Shown here: in pieces, positions 1 through 12,327 of the stretch
Layout of the letters: each line of letters begins with the position of its first letter
How positions within the stretch are numbered: position 1 is the stretch's first letter
Assembly (NCBI RefSeq): GCF_036250065.1
Contig: NZ_CP109199.1
Span: 1,302,001 to 1,366,000 of the forward strand
Source of the DNA: Micromonospora sp. NBC_01699
Lineage (GTDB): Bacteria; Actinomycetota; Actinomycetes; Mycobacteriales; Micromonosporaceae
Direction: 5' to 3'
DNA length: 64,000 bases
Position numbers and translations under genes: made by a program
Notes under the pieces: generated by a model
Told to the model about the DNA's origin: nothing
Database searches by the model: none
Seen by the model: the letters and a program-made list of their open reading frames with translations, nothing else

Positions 1-2100
1 CCCGGTTGATCCGGCGCTCGGCGTTGGTGAACGTGCCGTCCTTCTCCAGGAACGACGTGCCGGGCAGGAACACGTGCGCGAACTTGGCCGTCTCGTTCAG
101 GAACAGGTCCTGCACCACCACCAGTTCCAGCGCGCCCAGCGCGGCGAAGACGTGCTTGGTGTTCGGGTCGGACTGGGCGATGTCCTCGCCCTGCACGAAG
201 AGCGCCCGGAAGCTGCCGTCGACGGCAGCGTCGAACATGTTCGGGATCCGCAGCCCCGGCTCCGACATCAGCGGCCGACCCCACATGTTCTCGAACACCG
301 CGCGTACCGCGTCGTCGGAGACGTGTCGGTAACCGGGCAACTCGTGCGGGAACGAACCCATGTCGCAGGAACCCTGCACGTTGTTCTGCCCGCGCAGCGG
401 GTTGACCCCGACGCCCTCGCGGCCGATGTTGCCGGTGACCATGGCCAGGTTCGCCATCCCCATCACCATGGTCGAGCCCTGGCTGTGCTCGGTGACACCG
501 AGACCGTAGTAGATGGCGGCGTTGCCGCCGGTGGCGTACAGCCTCGCTGCCGCCCGTACCTCCTCGGCCGGAACGCCGGTGATCTCCTCGACCGCCTCCG
601 GGCTGTTGTCGAGACGGGAGATGAACTCGGCCCAGCCGTCGAAGTCCTCGCACCGCTCGTCGACGAACGCGCGGTCGTAGAGGCCCTCGGTGAGCACCAC
701 GTGGGCCAGCGCGTTGACGATGGCGACGTTGCTGCCGGGGGCGAGCTGGAGGTGGTGGGTCGCCTCGATGTGCGGCGACCGGACCAGGTCGATCCGGCGC
801 GGGTCGATGACCACGAGCCTCGCGCCCTCGCGGAGCCGGCGCTTCATCCGGGAGGCGAAGACCGGGTGCCCGTCGGTCGGGTTCGCGCCGATCACCAGGA
901 TCACGTCGGCCTTCGCGACCGAGCGGAAGTCCTGGGTGCCGGCCGAGGTGCCGAAGGTCTGCTTCAGCCCATAGCCGGTGGGGGAGTGGCAGACCCGGGC
1001 GCAGGTGTCGACGTTGTTGTTGCCGAACGCCGCCCGGATCATCTTCTGCACCACGTACACCTCCTCGTTGGTGGTACGCGAGGAGGTGATGCCGCCGATC
1101 GCGCCGACCCCGTGCCGGGCCTGGATGTCGAGCATCCTGGTGGCCACGTGGTTGATCGCGGTGTCCCAGTCGACCTTCTGCCACTCGTCGGTGATCTTCT
1201 CCCGGATCATCGGCGACATCTGCCGGTCGGGGTGGGTGGCGTAACCGAAGGCGAACCGGCCCTTCACGCAGGAGTGGCCCTCGTTGGCCCCACCGTCCTT
1301 GTACGGCACCATCCGGACCAGCTCGTCGCCGCGCAGCTCGGCCTTGAACGAACAGCCGACCCCGCAGTACGCGCAGGTGGTGACGACGCTCCGGCTCGGC
1401 ATGCCGAGCTGCACCACCGACTTCTCCTGGAGTGTCGCCGTCGGGCACGCCTGTACGCAGGCACCGCACGACACGCACTCGGACTCCATGAACAGCTCGC
1501 CCGCACCGGCGCTGACCTTCGACCCGAAACCACGCCCCTCGATGGTCAGCGCGAACGTGCCCTGCACCTCGCCACAGGCCCGTACGCAGCGGGAACAGGC
1601 GATGCACTTGGACGACTCGAAGTCGAAGTACGGGTTGCTGGTGTCCTTCGGCGCGTCCAGGTGGTTGGCGCCCTCGTAGCCGTACCGGACCTGGCGCAGC
1701 CCGACCGCACCGGACATGTCCTGCAACTCGCAGTCGCCGTTGGCGGAGCAGGTCAGGCAGTCCAGCGGGTGGTCGGAGATGTACAGCTCCATCACGCCCT
1801 GGCGCAGCTTCTCCAGCTTCGGCGTCTGGGTGCGTACCTTCATGCCGGCGGCGACCGGGGTGGTGCACGAGGCGGGGCTGCCGCGCCGGCCGTCGATCTC
1901 GACCAGGCAGAGCCGGCAGGAGCCGAACGCCTCCAGGCTGTCGGTGGCGCAGAGTTTCGGGATGTCGATGCCGGTCAGCGCGGCGGCGCGCATGACGGAG
2001 GTGCCCTCGGCCACCGTCACCGGTAGGCCGTCGACCTCGATCGACACCGTGGCGGGTCCGGCCTTCGCCGGGGTCCCGAGGTCGGGTTCCTTCAACAGGC

Positions 2101-2104
<4 letters not shown>
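1..2104 (-). CDS. fdsA: NAD-linked formate dehydrogenase alpha subunit (partial, 3' end outside window)
   Basis: Catalytic molybdenum/tungsten subunit of a soluble formate dehydrogenase that oxidises formate to CO2 in the cytoplasm. About 701 residues are visible; the C-terminus lies beyond the window. Cluster ligands appear in the order expected for this class: a [2Fe-2S] set (C52, C63, C66, C80), a His-Cys3 set (H112, C116, C119, C125), two CxxCxxCxxxC sets (C167-C177, C210-C220), then the [4Fe-4S] set opening the molybdopterin domain (C244, C247, C251, C279). The metal ligand is Cys372 in a CHSPT motif, so the enzyme is not a selenoprotein. That motif argues against complex I NuoG. The ATG overlaps the fdsB stop (ATGA), so the two are probably translationally coupled. 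The G-B-A gene order matches fds operons. Confidence 0.93.
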
Positions 2105-3704
<1,600 letters not shown>

Positions 3705-3708
<4 letters not shown>

Positions 3709-4190
3709 GAGTTCACCGTTTCCGTTACCAAGAGGGCGTCGAGTCGTCGCGGGTCGAGTCGACCGACGACGCGGCCGTTGATCTGGGCGGCCGGGCCGAG
3801 TGCGCAGTTGCCCAGGCAGAACACCTGTTCCAGGGTGACCGAGCCGTCGGGTGTGGTCTGTCCGACCTTGATGCCGAGCACCTGTTCGGCGTGCGCGACC
3901 ACCTTCTCGGCACCGACCGACTGGCAGGCTTCGGCCCGGCAGAGCTTCACCGTGGTACGGCCGGCGGGTTCGGAGCGAAAGTCGGTGTAGAAGGTGACGA
4001 CGCCGTGTACGTCGGCACGGGAGAGGTTCAGCTCGACTGCCAGCACCGGCACCACGTCCGGGTCGATCCAGCCGAACTCGGCCTGGATCCGGTGCAGGAT
4101 CGGCAGCAGTGCCCCTCGATCCCCTCGGTGTGCCGCGACCAGCGCGCGCACCCGATCCTTCACCGAGGCATCAGGACCATCCACTGTCAT
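3705..4190 (-). CDS. fdsG: Formate dehydrogenase gamma subunit (NuoE-like, [2Fe-2S] thioredoxin fold)
   Basis: Small electron-transfer subunit of the NAD-linked formate dehydrogenase. The 161-aa protein has a helical N-terminus and a thioredoxin-like domain. It carries the NuoE ligand pattern C84-x4-C89 (LCRAEACQS) and C125-x3-C129 (CLGNCALGP), which binds one [2Fe-2S] cluster. GGAGG sits four bases before the ATG, the best ribosome site in the operon, fitting its place as first gene. The upstream region is unusually AT-rich and holds repeated CAATACTG boxes (4223-4258) that probably control the operon. Complex I NuoE is the alternative, but no other nuo genes are present and the partner subunit is a formate dehydrogenase. 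Confidence 0.9.
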
Positions 4191-4222
4191 CCCACCTCCA
4201 CGTCACCGACCGCCACCGTGTT

Positions 4223-4258
4223 TACAATACTGTAGCCTGAATATCGTATGCAATACTG
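4223..4258 (-). promoter_or_regulatory. Operator/promoter-like AT-rich boxes upstream of fdsGBA
   Basis: The octamer CAATACTG occurs at 4225-4232 and again at 4251-4258, 26 bp apart. The first copy sits in TACAATACTGTA (4223-4234), with TACA/TGTA inverted ends. The second overlaps GTATGCAATAC (4246-4256), with GTAT/ATAC inverted ends. The island lies 33 bp upstream of the fdsG ATG in otherwise GC-rich DNA. The shape suits a dimeric repressor, for example of the GntR type, but that protein is inferred and not present in the window. Confidence 0.5.
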
Positions 4259-4551
4259 GCTCGTTCGGCTCGCCGCCCGATCCCGCTACCGGCCGGTTGA
4301 CCTGGGTCCCTGCCACACACCGTCCCGTCCCCGGTGCACAACTCTCGAACCCCCGGAGGGTCGGGGTAGGCGCCGGCGCAGCGGCGTCCCGTGTCCATCA
4401 TGCCGCGAAGGAAGCGCCGGCGGCAGGTCGATCTTTATCGAGATCTGTACCGGCTATCGATCGAGATCTGCACCGGGCCGACACCGCTCGGATCGGTTCC
4501 CCCGACCCACCAGCCGTCGTCGGGGCGGATCGTGCCGGTTAGGGTGCGCCG
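4259..4551. promoter_or_regulatory. Divergent intergenic region with a direct repeat upstream of the SDR gene
   Basis: No credible gene is seen in this stretch between fdsG and the SDR gene. It contains a direct repeat, ATCGAGATCTG, at 4437-4447 and 4460-4470 (23 bp period), each followed by (T/C)ACCGG. The repeat lies about 80-115 bp upstream of the SDR start, a plausible position for an activator or repressor. No clear -35/-10 pair was recognised. Confidence 0.35.
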
Positions 4552-5316
4552 ATGAGCAACCGACAACGGGCACTGGTCACCGGCGGATCGCGCGGCGTCG
4601 GAGCCGCCGTCGCCACCGCGCTCGCGCAGGCCGGCTACACCGTCGCCGTGCACTGCCGGGCGGACACCACCGAGGCCGACGCGGTGGCCGCCGCGCTGCC
4701 CGGCCTCGGGCACGCCGTCGTCGCCGGTGACCTCGCCGACCCGGACCGGGCGCAGTCGGTGGTCGCCGCCGCGGTCGAGGCGCTCGGCGGGGTGGACCTG
4801 CTGGTCAACAACGCCGGACGGTACGTCGAACGCCCGATCACCGAGACCTCCTACGAGGACTGGCAGGCGAACTGGCGGGAGATCCTCGACGTCAACCTGC
4901 ACGGCACCGCCAACGTCACCTGGTGCGTGGTGCACCACCTGCTCGAACGTCCCGAGGGCCCGGCTGGCGGTCGGATCGTCAACGTCGGCTCGCGGGGCGC
5001 CTACCGGGGCGAGCCGAACGCACCCGCGTACGGTGCCAGCAAGGCCGGGGTGCACTCGCTGACCCAGTCCCTCGCCGTCGACCTCGCCCCGCACGGCATC
5101 GGCGTGGCGGCGGTCGCGCCGGGCTTCATCCGTACCGAGATGGTGGCCGGCTTGCTCGACGGGCCCGCCGGCGATTCGATCCGGGCGCAGAGCCCGTTCG
5201 GCCGGGTCGCCGAGCCGGCCGAGATAGCGGCGGCGGTCGCCTGGCTCGCCGGACCGGAGTCGAGTTGGGCCAGCGGCGCGGTGCTCGACCTCAACGGCGC
5301 CTCCCACCTGCGCTGA
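4552..5316 (+). CDS. SDR family oxidoreductase (FabG-like)
   Basis: NAD(P)-dependent short-chain dehydrogenase/reductase of 254 aa, the usual length for classical SDRs. Visible motifs are the cofactor loop TGGSRGVG (residues 10-17), NNAG (86-89), the catalytic serine in NVGSRGA (S147) and the YxxxK pair Y160/K164. The C-terminal PGFIRTEM segment and a LAGPESSWASGAVLDLNG-like end resemble 3-oxoacyl-ACP reductase homologues. The substrate cannot be read from sequence. No FAS or polyketide genes are adjacent, so a role in fatty acid synthesis is not supported by context. It is transcribed alone and converges on the nucleotidyltransferase gene. Confidence 0.88.
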   Translation: MSNRQRALVTGGSRGVGAAVATALAQAGYTVAVHCRADTTEADAVAAALPGLGHAVVAGDLADPDRAQSVVAAAVEALGGVDLLVNNAGRYVERPITETSYEDWQANWREILDVNLHGTANVTWCVVHHLLERPEGPAGGRIVNVGSRGAYRGEPNAPAYGASKAGVHSLTQSLAVDLAPHGIGVAAVAPGFIRTEMVAGLLDGPAGDSIRAQSPFGRVAEPAEIAAAVAWLAGPESSWASGAVLDLNGASHLR

Positions 5317-5429
5317 GCGGCGCTGCCGGTTGCTACCCGCCGTGGTGGCAGGCTGGCGAGTGACCGCCGACCGACGGGTGTCGGTGACCGGCGCCACCGC
5401 GACGACCGGCACACGGTTCACCTTGTCGG

Positions 5430-6185
5430 TCAGCCGTCGGCGGCGAGCAGCAGGTCGCGTGCCTCGGCGACGAACCGCGCCCCGGCCCCGGACAGCTCCC
5501 GCCGGTCGCCGCTCTGGTGCAGGACCAGCGCCTCGGCGACCAGTGGGTGATGCGGGGACTTGGACAGATACCACCGCCCCGCCTCCACCTTGGCGCAGAG
5601 GCTGCCCTCGGCGAGGAACCGCAGCGCCCGGCAGGCGTTCAGTACGGCGGGCCCCTGCGCGCCCTGCACCAGCGCCCACTCCAGTTGCCGGCAGATCGCC
5701 TCCCGCAGCCGACCCGCCGGCACCGGGGCGAAGATCCGGTCCGGTGGTGGGCCGGCGACCGCCAGCCCGTACCGGCGGCAGACCTCGGCGTGCAGCACCA
5801 GGTCCGGGTCGCCGGGATGCCCGGTGCCGGGGATGACGTGCGGGCTGCCGTCGGGGCTGCCGGCGACGCGTACCTCGAACGGGCAGGCGCCGAGCGAACG
5901 GGCGGTGGCGGCGGTGACGACGGTCAGCTCCAGCCCCCGTCCGGGGCAGCGGTCGATGGTCCGGCCGACCGCGGTGCCGGTCCGGTACTGGCCCGCCTCC
6001 CCGGCGGGCCGGGCCACCACGGCGAGCAGGTCCACGTCGCTGTGCGCCGGGGAGAAACCGCCCAGCACGGCGGATCCGTGCAGGTAGAGCCCGACCAGGT
6101 CGGTACCGGACAGGGTACGCAGGACCGTCGCGACCTGGCGGGCGTACCCGACCACGCGGTGATGCGCGCGGGCAGTGACGGCCAT
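5430..6185 (-). CDS. AadA-like aminoglycoside nucleotidyltransferase family protein
   Basis: The N-terminal nucleotidyltransferase domain has LHGSAVLGG (residues 36-43) followed by SDVDLL, giving D50 and D52 as metal-binding acidic residues. The order is as in ANT(3'')/ANT(9) enzymes, which transfer AMP to streptomycin or spectinomycin. The C-terminal half is helical and DUF4111-like. Its 251 aa are close to the family length of about 260. The ATG at 6185 begins the conserved part; a longer reading to 6950 overlaps the divergent GNAT gene and is rejected. Many actinobacterial chromosomes carry such genes without a proven resistance role, so the family is clear but the substrate is not. Confidence 0.78.
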   Translation of the reverse strand: MAVTARAHHRVVGYARQVATVLRTLSGTDLVGLYLHGSAVLGGFSPAHSDVDLLAVVARPAGEAGQYRTGTAVGRTIDRCPGRGLELTVVTAATARSLGACPFEVRVAGSPDGSPHVIPGTGHPGDPDLVLHAEVCRRYGLAVAGPPPDRIFAPVPAGRLREAICRQLEWALVQGAQGPAVLNACRALRFLAEGSLCAKVEAGRWYLSKSPHHPLVAEALVLHQSGDRRELSGAGARFVAEARDLLLAADG

Positions 6186-6365
6186 GAGTACTGATGGTAG
6201 TGCTCGCCCCGGTCCGCTTTGGTCCCGCCGTCGATGCTCCGCCGGTCCGGGCCGGCTGTCCGAGTGCGCGACCGGCGCCGGCCGCTTCGGCGTACGCTGC
6301 GGAATATCAAGAGCCACCGGCTCCGACCAGACGTCCCCGGCGCCGGCCGCAGTGCGAGGAGTCGA

Positions 6366-7028
6366 ATGCTCGACACACGCCTGTTCCACCATCTGGTGAG
6401 CTGGCTGGGTCAGTGGCCTACCCGGCAGCCGTTGCAGGTGGTGGGCTCGGAGCGGCGGATCCGGCCGGCCTGGGACGGGCAGGTGCATCCGGTGGTCGGT
6501 GTCGGCGAGCCCGGTGCCCTGGTGCTGTCGGTGCCGCCGGACCGGGTGGCGGCCGTACGCGAACTGGCCGGCAAGCCGTTCGACACGCTGCTCGCCGAGC
6601 TGCCGTACGCCGTGGGTTTTCCGGGTTGGCAGTCGTATCCGGCGATTTTTCGTTATTCGCTGGCACCGGCATCGCTGCCGGACGCGGGGGAGTGGGGCGC
6701 CGCCGACGATCCGACGCTGCCCACCTGGCTGCGTCCGTTCGCCGACGTGCTGGTGGCCCGCGACGGCGACGGCGAGTACCTGGCCGGGGTGGGCGTCAAG
6801 CGCCACGACCGGTACGGCCACGAGCTGTCGGTCGGCACCACGCCGGCAGCCCGGGGCCGGGGGTTGGCCCGGCGGCTGGTGGCGCAGGCCGCCCGGCGGG
6901 TGCTCGACGAGGGCGCGGTGCCGACCTACCTGCACGCGCCCGACAACCACGCCTCGGCGCGGGTGGCCGGCGCGGCGGGTTTCCCGGACCGGGGCTGGAC
7001 GTCGTACGGGGTCTTTCGCTCCGAGTAA
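6366..7028 (+). CDS. GNAT family N-acetyltransferase
   Basis: A 220-aa protein whose C-terminal half is a GNAT fold. The acetyl-CoA pyrophosphate loop is seen as RGRGLA at residues 163-168, followed by a helix, and the APDNHASARVAGAAGF segment resembles GNAT motif B. The N-terminal ~110 residues are not recognised; they may help bind substrate, which is unknown. The ATG at 6366 is chosen because GAGGAG lies four bases upstream; an open frame extends to 6219 but its N-terminus is arginine-rich and looks non-coding. It is transcribed divergently from the AadA-like gene, a loose context that hints at, but does not prove, antibiotic modification. Confidence 0.82.
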   Translation: MLDTRLFHHLVSWLGQWPTRQPLQVVGSERRIRPAWDGQVHPVVGVGEPGALVLSVPPDRVAAVRELAGKPFDTLLAELPYAVGFPGWQSYPAIFRYSLAPASLPDAGEWGAADDPTLPTWLRPFADVLVARDGDGEYLAGVGVKRHDRYGHELSVGTTPAARGRGLARRLVAQAARRVLDEGAVPTYLHAPDNHASARVAGAAGFPDRGWTSYGVFRSE

Positions 7029-7098
7029 TCGCCGCTGGTAGCGATATCGATGGATGCCCTCCGGCGGGATCCGTCGCGTGGGGCCGGGCTGCGGTGGG

Positions 7099-7153
7099 TT
7101 GACAACGTATCGACCGGGATGGTCATATCGAAGTAGTTAACACTCTTTACAGT
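7099..7153 (+). promoter_or_regulatory. Promoter region and 15-nt motif (copy A) upstream of the alginate-lyase-family gene
   Basis: TTGACA at 7099-7104 is a perfect -35 box; a weak -10 (TCATAT, 7123-7128) follows at 18 bp. Just downstream, GTTAACACTCTTTAC (7136-7150) matches the XXTAA-N5-TTTAC motif found before the ROK gene (16092) and the GH5 gene (22264). It is followed by AGTT, as copy C is followed by TGTT. The motif lies 93 bp before the ATG. Confidence 0.5.
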
Positions 7154-7243
7154 TCGGTGTCGGCCACCCGGTCGCTCGGTCACCCCGAGCCGGTCGGCCC
7201 TGCCCCGACCGAGCCGGTCGGCCACTCCCACCAGGAGGACCTG

Positions 7244-8491
7244 ATGTCCCAACCACTCCGGCACGGTAGACGGGCGTTCGCGGTCACCGCGACTCTCGCC
7301 CTGCTGCTGACCGCCGCCCCGGCCGCCAGTGCGCGGGCCGGCACCACCACCGACGGGTCGGCCACCTCCACCGCCGCCGACGTGGTCGTCGCCGCACCGG
7401 CCACCTTCACCCACCCCGGCGTACTGGTCAGCCGGCCACAGCTCGACTTCATCCGGGGCCGGGTCAACGCCAACGCCCAACCCTGGCGCGCCGCCTACGA
7501 CCAGATGATGGCCAGCCGGTACGCGTCCCTGACCCGGACCGCGAAGCCGCGAGCCGTGGTCGAGTGCGGGTCGTACTCGAACCCGAACAACGGCTGCACC
7601 GACGAACGCGAGGACGCGCTGGCCGCGTACACCCTGTCGCTGGCCTGGTACATCACCCAGGACAGCCGGTATGCCGCCAAGGCCATCCAGATCATGGACG
7701 CCTGGTCGGCGGTGATCCAGGACCACACCAACAGCAATGCCCCGTTGCAGACCGCCTGGGCGGGCTCCTCCTGGCCCCGGGCAGCCGAGATCATCCGCTA
7801 CACGTACAGCGGCTGGTCGTCGGCGAACATCACCCGGTTCGGCAACATGCTGCGCAACGTCTACCTGCCGGAGATCATCAACGGCAACACGTACAGCAAC
7901 GGCAACTGGGAACTGAGCATGATGGAGGCGTCCATCGGCATCTCGGTCTTCCTGGAGGACCGGGGCGTCTACGACCGGGCGCTGGCCAAGTTCCGCGCCC
8001 GGGTGCCCGCCTTCATCTACATCACCAGCGACGGCGCCTTCCCGAAGGGCCCGGCCGGCAGCACCATCGACACCCGGTCCGAGGTGGCCAGCTACTGGCA
8101 GGGCCAGAACACTTTCGTGGACGGTCTGTCCCAGGAGACCTGCCGGGACTTCACCCACACCGGGTACGGCCTGTCCGCCATCGCCCACGTCGCCGAGACC
8201 ACCCGGCACCAGGGCCAGGACCTCTACCCGGAGTTGCAGGACCGGCTCCGGCACGCGCTCGGCTTCCACGCCAAGTACCAGCTCGGCGAGGCCATCCCGA
8301 GCTGGCTCTGCGGCGGCAGCCTGACCAAGGGCCTCGGCCCGATCACCGAGGTCGGCTTCAACGCGCTGAACAACCGGATGGGCATCGCGATGACCAACAC
8401 CCAGCGGCTCACCGAACAGCAGCGCCCGGCCGGCACCAACAACCTCTTCGTCGCCTGGGAAACCCTGACCCACGCGGGCAACCCCAACTGA
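7244..8491 (+). CDS. Secreted alginate lyase family protein
   Basis: A predicted exported polysaccharide lyase of 415 aa. Residues 1-32 form a signal peptide (arginines, hydrophobic core, AASARA cleavage-like end). The mature part is an alpha/alpha-barrel type domain matching the alginate lyase family, with NGNWELSMMEA in the middle and an expected hydrophobic helix pattern. GGAGG five bases before the ATG at 7244 fixes the start; the reading open from 7157 would bury the signal peptide. The substrate may be a uronic acid polymer other than alginate, since this family is broad in soil actinobacteria. It is a single-gene unit with its own promoter and a strong hairpin after the stop. Confidence 0.8.
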   Translation: MSQPLRHGRRAFAVTATLALLLTAAPAASARAGTTTDGSATSTAADVVVAAPATFTHPGVLVSRPQLDFIRGRVNANAQPWRAAYDQMMASRYASLTRTAKPRAVVECGSYSNPNNGCTDEREDALAAYTLSLAWYITQDSRYAAKAIQIMDAWSAVIQDHTNSNAPLQTAWAGSSWPRAAEIIRYTYSGWSSANITRFGNMLRNVYLPEIINGNTYSNGNWELSMMEASIGISVFLEDRGVYDRALAKFRARVPAFIYITSDGAFPKGPAGSTIDTRSEVASYWQGQNTFVDGLSQETCRDFTHTGYGLSAIAHVAETTRHQGQDLYPELQDRLRHALGFHAKYQLGEAIPSWLCGGSLTKGLGPITEVGFNALNNRMGIAMTNTQRLTEQQRPAGTNNLFVAWETLTHAGNPN

Positions 8492-8514
8492 CCGTACGGC
8501 ACCACGGAGAAGTC

Positions 8515-8546
8515 GCCGGCACACCCGCGCCCACGGGTGTGCCGGC
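8515..8546 (+). terminator. Hairpin downstream of the alginate-lyase-family gene
   Basis: A perfect 13-bp stem (GCCGGCACACCCG, 8515-8527, with its complement at 8534-8546) and a 6-nt loop, 24 bases after the stop. There is no T-tract, as is common for actinobacterial terminators. Confidence 0.65.
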
Positions 8547-8697
8547 GCACCGCATACCGGCCGAAACGCCGATCGGTCCCGCCTCCACCCTGGACCGATG
8601 ACGCGCAGTGACGGAAGCTATTCGCAGGGCGCCAAGGATGGATAGTCCCGGGTGTGCCTTCTTCCGAGAGCTGCGGCCTTCCACAAGGGGAATAGGT

Positions 8698-9480
8698 GTG
8701 AGTGATCTTCCGGCGCGATTCAAGCGGCTACGCGCAGAGCGCGCGGTCACCCAGGATCAGGTGGCCGAAGCGATCCAGGTCAGCGATTCCTTGATCGCGG
8801 CCTTCGAGACGAACCGGCTGGTCCCGAAGCCCGACACGGCCGCGACCCTGGACGCGTACTTCGGCACCGGCGACGAGATCCAAAAGGCATCGATCGAGGC
8901 CCGAAAAAACCGCCGCCCGACACCGACCTGGTTCCGGCCGTGGCGGGAGGTTGAAGACTCCGCGTCCATGCTCCGTTACTTCCAGGCCACCCTGATTCCA
9001 GGTCTGCTTCAAACCGAGGCGTACGCACATGCGGTGTTCGCCGCATCGGGAACACTGACCGCTGACGAGGTTGCGTCGAGGGTTGCCTACCGGATGGAGC
9101 GACAGAGCGCCATCCTCGACCGAGATCAGCCGCCGTTCTGCGTCTTCATACTGGATGAATCCGCGCTGCGGTGCGGGCGGCCCGAGATCGCCAAGGATCA
9201 GTTGAAGTACCTGGCCGACGCGAGCGACCGCGCCAACCTCTTCGTCCACGTGGTTCCCGATGCGGCCGGACTGTATGTAGGCCGGTCAGGGTCGTTCGCC
9301 CTGGGCACGATGCTCGGCGGAGGGATGGTTGGCTACCTGGAGGACTTCTACGAAGGCCGAGTCATCGACGAGCCAACTCGCGTAGACGGCCTCGATCGGA
9401 CGTGGCAGGCTATAGCGGCGGTCGCACTCCCGTGCGATCAGTCGAGAGACCTGATCCTGAAGTTGGTGGATGAGAGATGA
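8698..9480 (+). CDS. XRE-family helix-turn-helix regulator with DUF5753 domain
   Basis: A 260-aa DNA-binding regulator. The N-terminal ~60 residues form an XRE helix-turn-helix (RLRAERAVTQDQVAEAIQVS, then IAAFETNR). Residues ~75-255 form the DUF5753 domain (PGLLQTEAYA motif; FVHVVPDAAG). The GTG at 8698 follows AAGGGG and fits homologues that begin MSDLPARFKRLR; an upstream reading from 8608 has no family support. The stop overlaps the ATG of a DUF397 protein. Such pairs are widespread in Streptomyces and relatives (WhiJ/BldB-associated) and influence development and secondary metabolism. The target here is unknown. Confidence 0.88.
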   Translation: MSDLPARFKRLRAERAVTQDQVAEAIQVSDSLIAAFETNRLVPKPDTAATLDAYFGTGDEIQKASIEARKNRRPTPTWFRPWREVEDSASMLRYFQATLIPGLLQTEAYAHAVFAASGTLTADEVASRVAYRMERQSAILDRDQPPFCVFILDESALRCGRPEIAKDQLKYLADASDRANLFVHVVPDAAGLYVGRSGSFALGTMLGGGMVGYLEDFYEGRVIDEPTRVDGLDRTWQAIAAVALPCDQSRDLILKLVDER

Positions 9481-9665
9481 CGACCGAATCCCCGAACTGG
9501 CGGAAGTCCAGCCGCAGCAACCAGTCCGGTGGGGACTGCGTGGAGGTTGCCGACAACCTGTCCGGTCGCGTCCTCGTCCGGGACAGCAAGGACCAGTCTG
9601 GCCCCGTGCTCGCCTTCGGATCAGCGGCGTGGCGCGGCTTCGTCACCCTGGCCAAGCAGGTCTGA
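9477..9665 (+). CDS. DUF397 domain-containing protein
   Basis: A 62-aa protein with the DUF397 signature: WRKSSRSNQSGGDCVEVA, then VRDSKDQSGPVLAF, and a W in the terminal part. Its ATG overlaps the stop of the XRE gene (ATGA), so the two products are probably made together. In characterised actinobacterial pairs the DUF397 partner antagonises or modulates the XRE regulator; that role is inferred here from family and position. A T-tailed terminator follows directly. Confidence 0.9.
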   Translation: MTTESPNWRKSSRSNQSGGDCVEVADNLSGRVLVRDSKDQSGPVLAFGSAAWRGFVTLAKQV

Positions 9666-9685
9666 CGCGACCGACCGAAGCGAAA

Positions 9686-9719
9686 GAAGCCCCCACCTCG
9701 CGGCCGGGGGCTTCTTTTT
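9686..9719 (+). terminator. Rho-independent terminator after the XRE-DUF397 pair
   Basis: A perfect 9-bp stem (GAAGCCCCC at 9686-9694, GGGGGCTTC at 9706-9714) with an 11-nt loop, followed by TTTTT (9715-9719). It is one of only two T-tailed terminators noted in the window. Confidence 0.9.
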
Positions 9720-9791
9720 ATCCACTCCGGATTCTGTATCGCAGATCCTGTCGCGCCCGTGCTGTCTACCTCTCGTGATCGCGTTGCCTTT

Positions 9792-9845
9792 CGTGATCAG
9801 GGAGAGTTTGGCCGGTCATAGCGAGCCAAACTCTTCGCGATCACG
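9792..9845. repeat. Intergenic palindromic element P1
   Basis: Two 21-nt arms (9792-9812 and 9825-9845), 18 of 21 positions complementary, surround a 12-nt loop. The inner 10 bp (AGAGTTTGGC) and the outer 7 bp (CGTGATC) pair perfectly. The outer CGTGATC is also present as a direct copy at 9774-9780. It lies in the 328-bp gap between the DUF397 gene and the methyltransferase, after a true terminator, so termination alone does not explain it. No gene is seen in this gap. Confidence 0.8.
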
Positions 9846-9993
9846 GGCGCGCCCACCGGAGGTACGCGAGACAGCGGCTGGAGCGCGAGTGCGGCGAGGT
9901 GCACGTCCCCCGCCCGTGGCGTGAAGTGGCGACCGCCGTACCCGGAAGGGATTTTCCGTTGCGGCGCGGGCCGGCGCGGTCGAGACTGCCCGG

Positions 9994-12246
<2,253 letters not shown>

Positions 12247-12327
12247 GCCACCAGTCAAGTCCGGCCGGCTGCCGGCGGGAATCGTCGAGACGCTCGCCCG
12301 CATGTGCCGGCGTCTACGCTGGAGCGC

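Noticed and set aside
74-2026. A 650-codon open frame on the plus strand opposite fdsA
   Set aside because: It is antisense to a gene with a full set of cluster ligands, and its protein is Arg/His/Gly-rich without family features. High GC creates long shadow frames.
6186-6950. N-terminal extension of the AadA-like gene
   Set aside because: It overlaps the divergent GNAT gene, and AadA-type proteins begin a few residues before the LHGSA motif.
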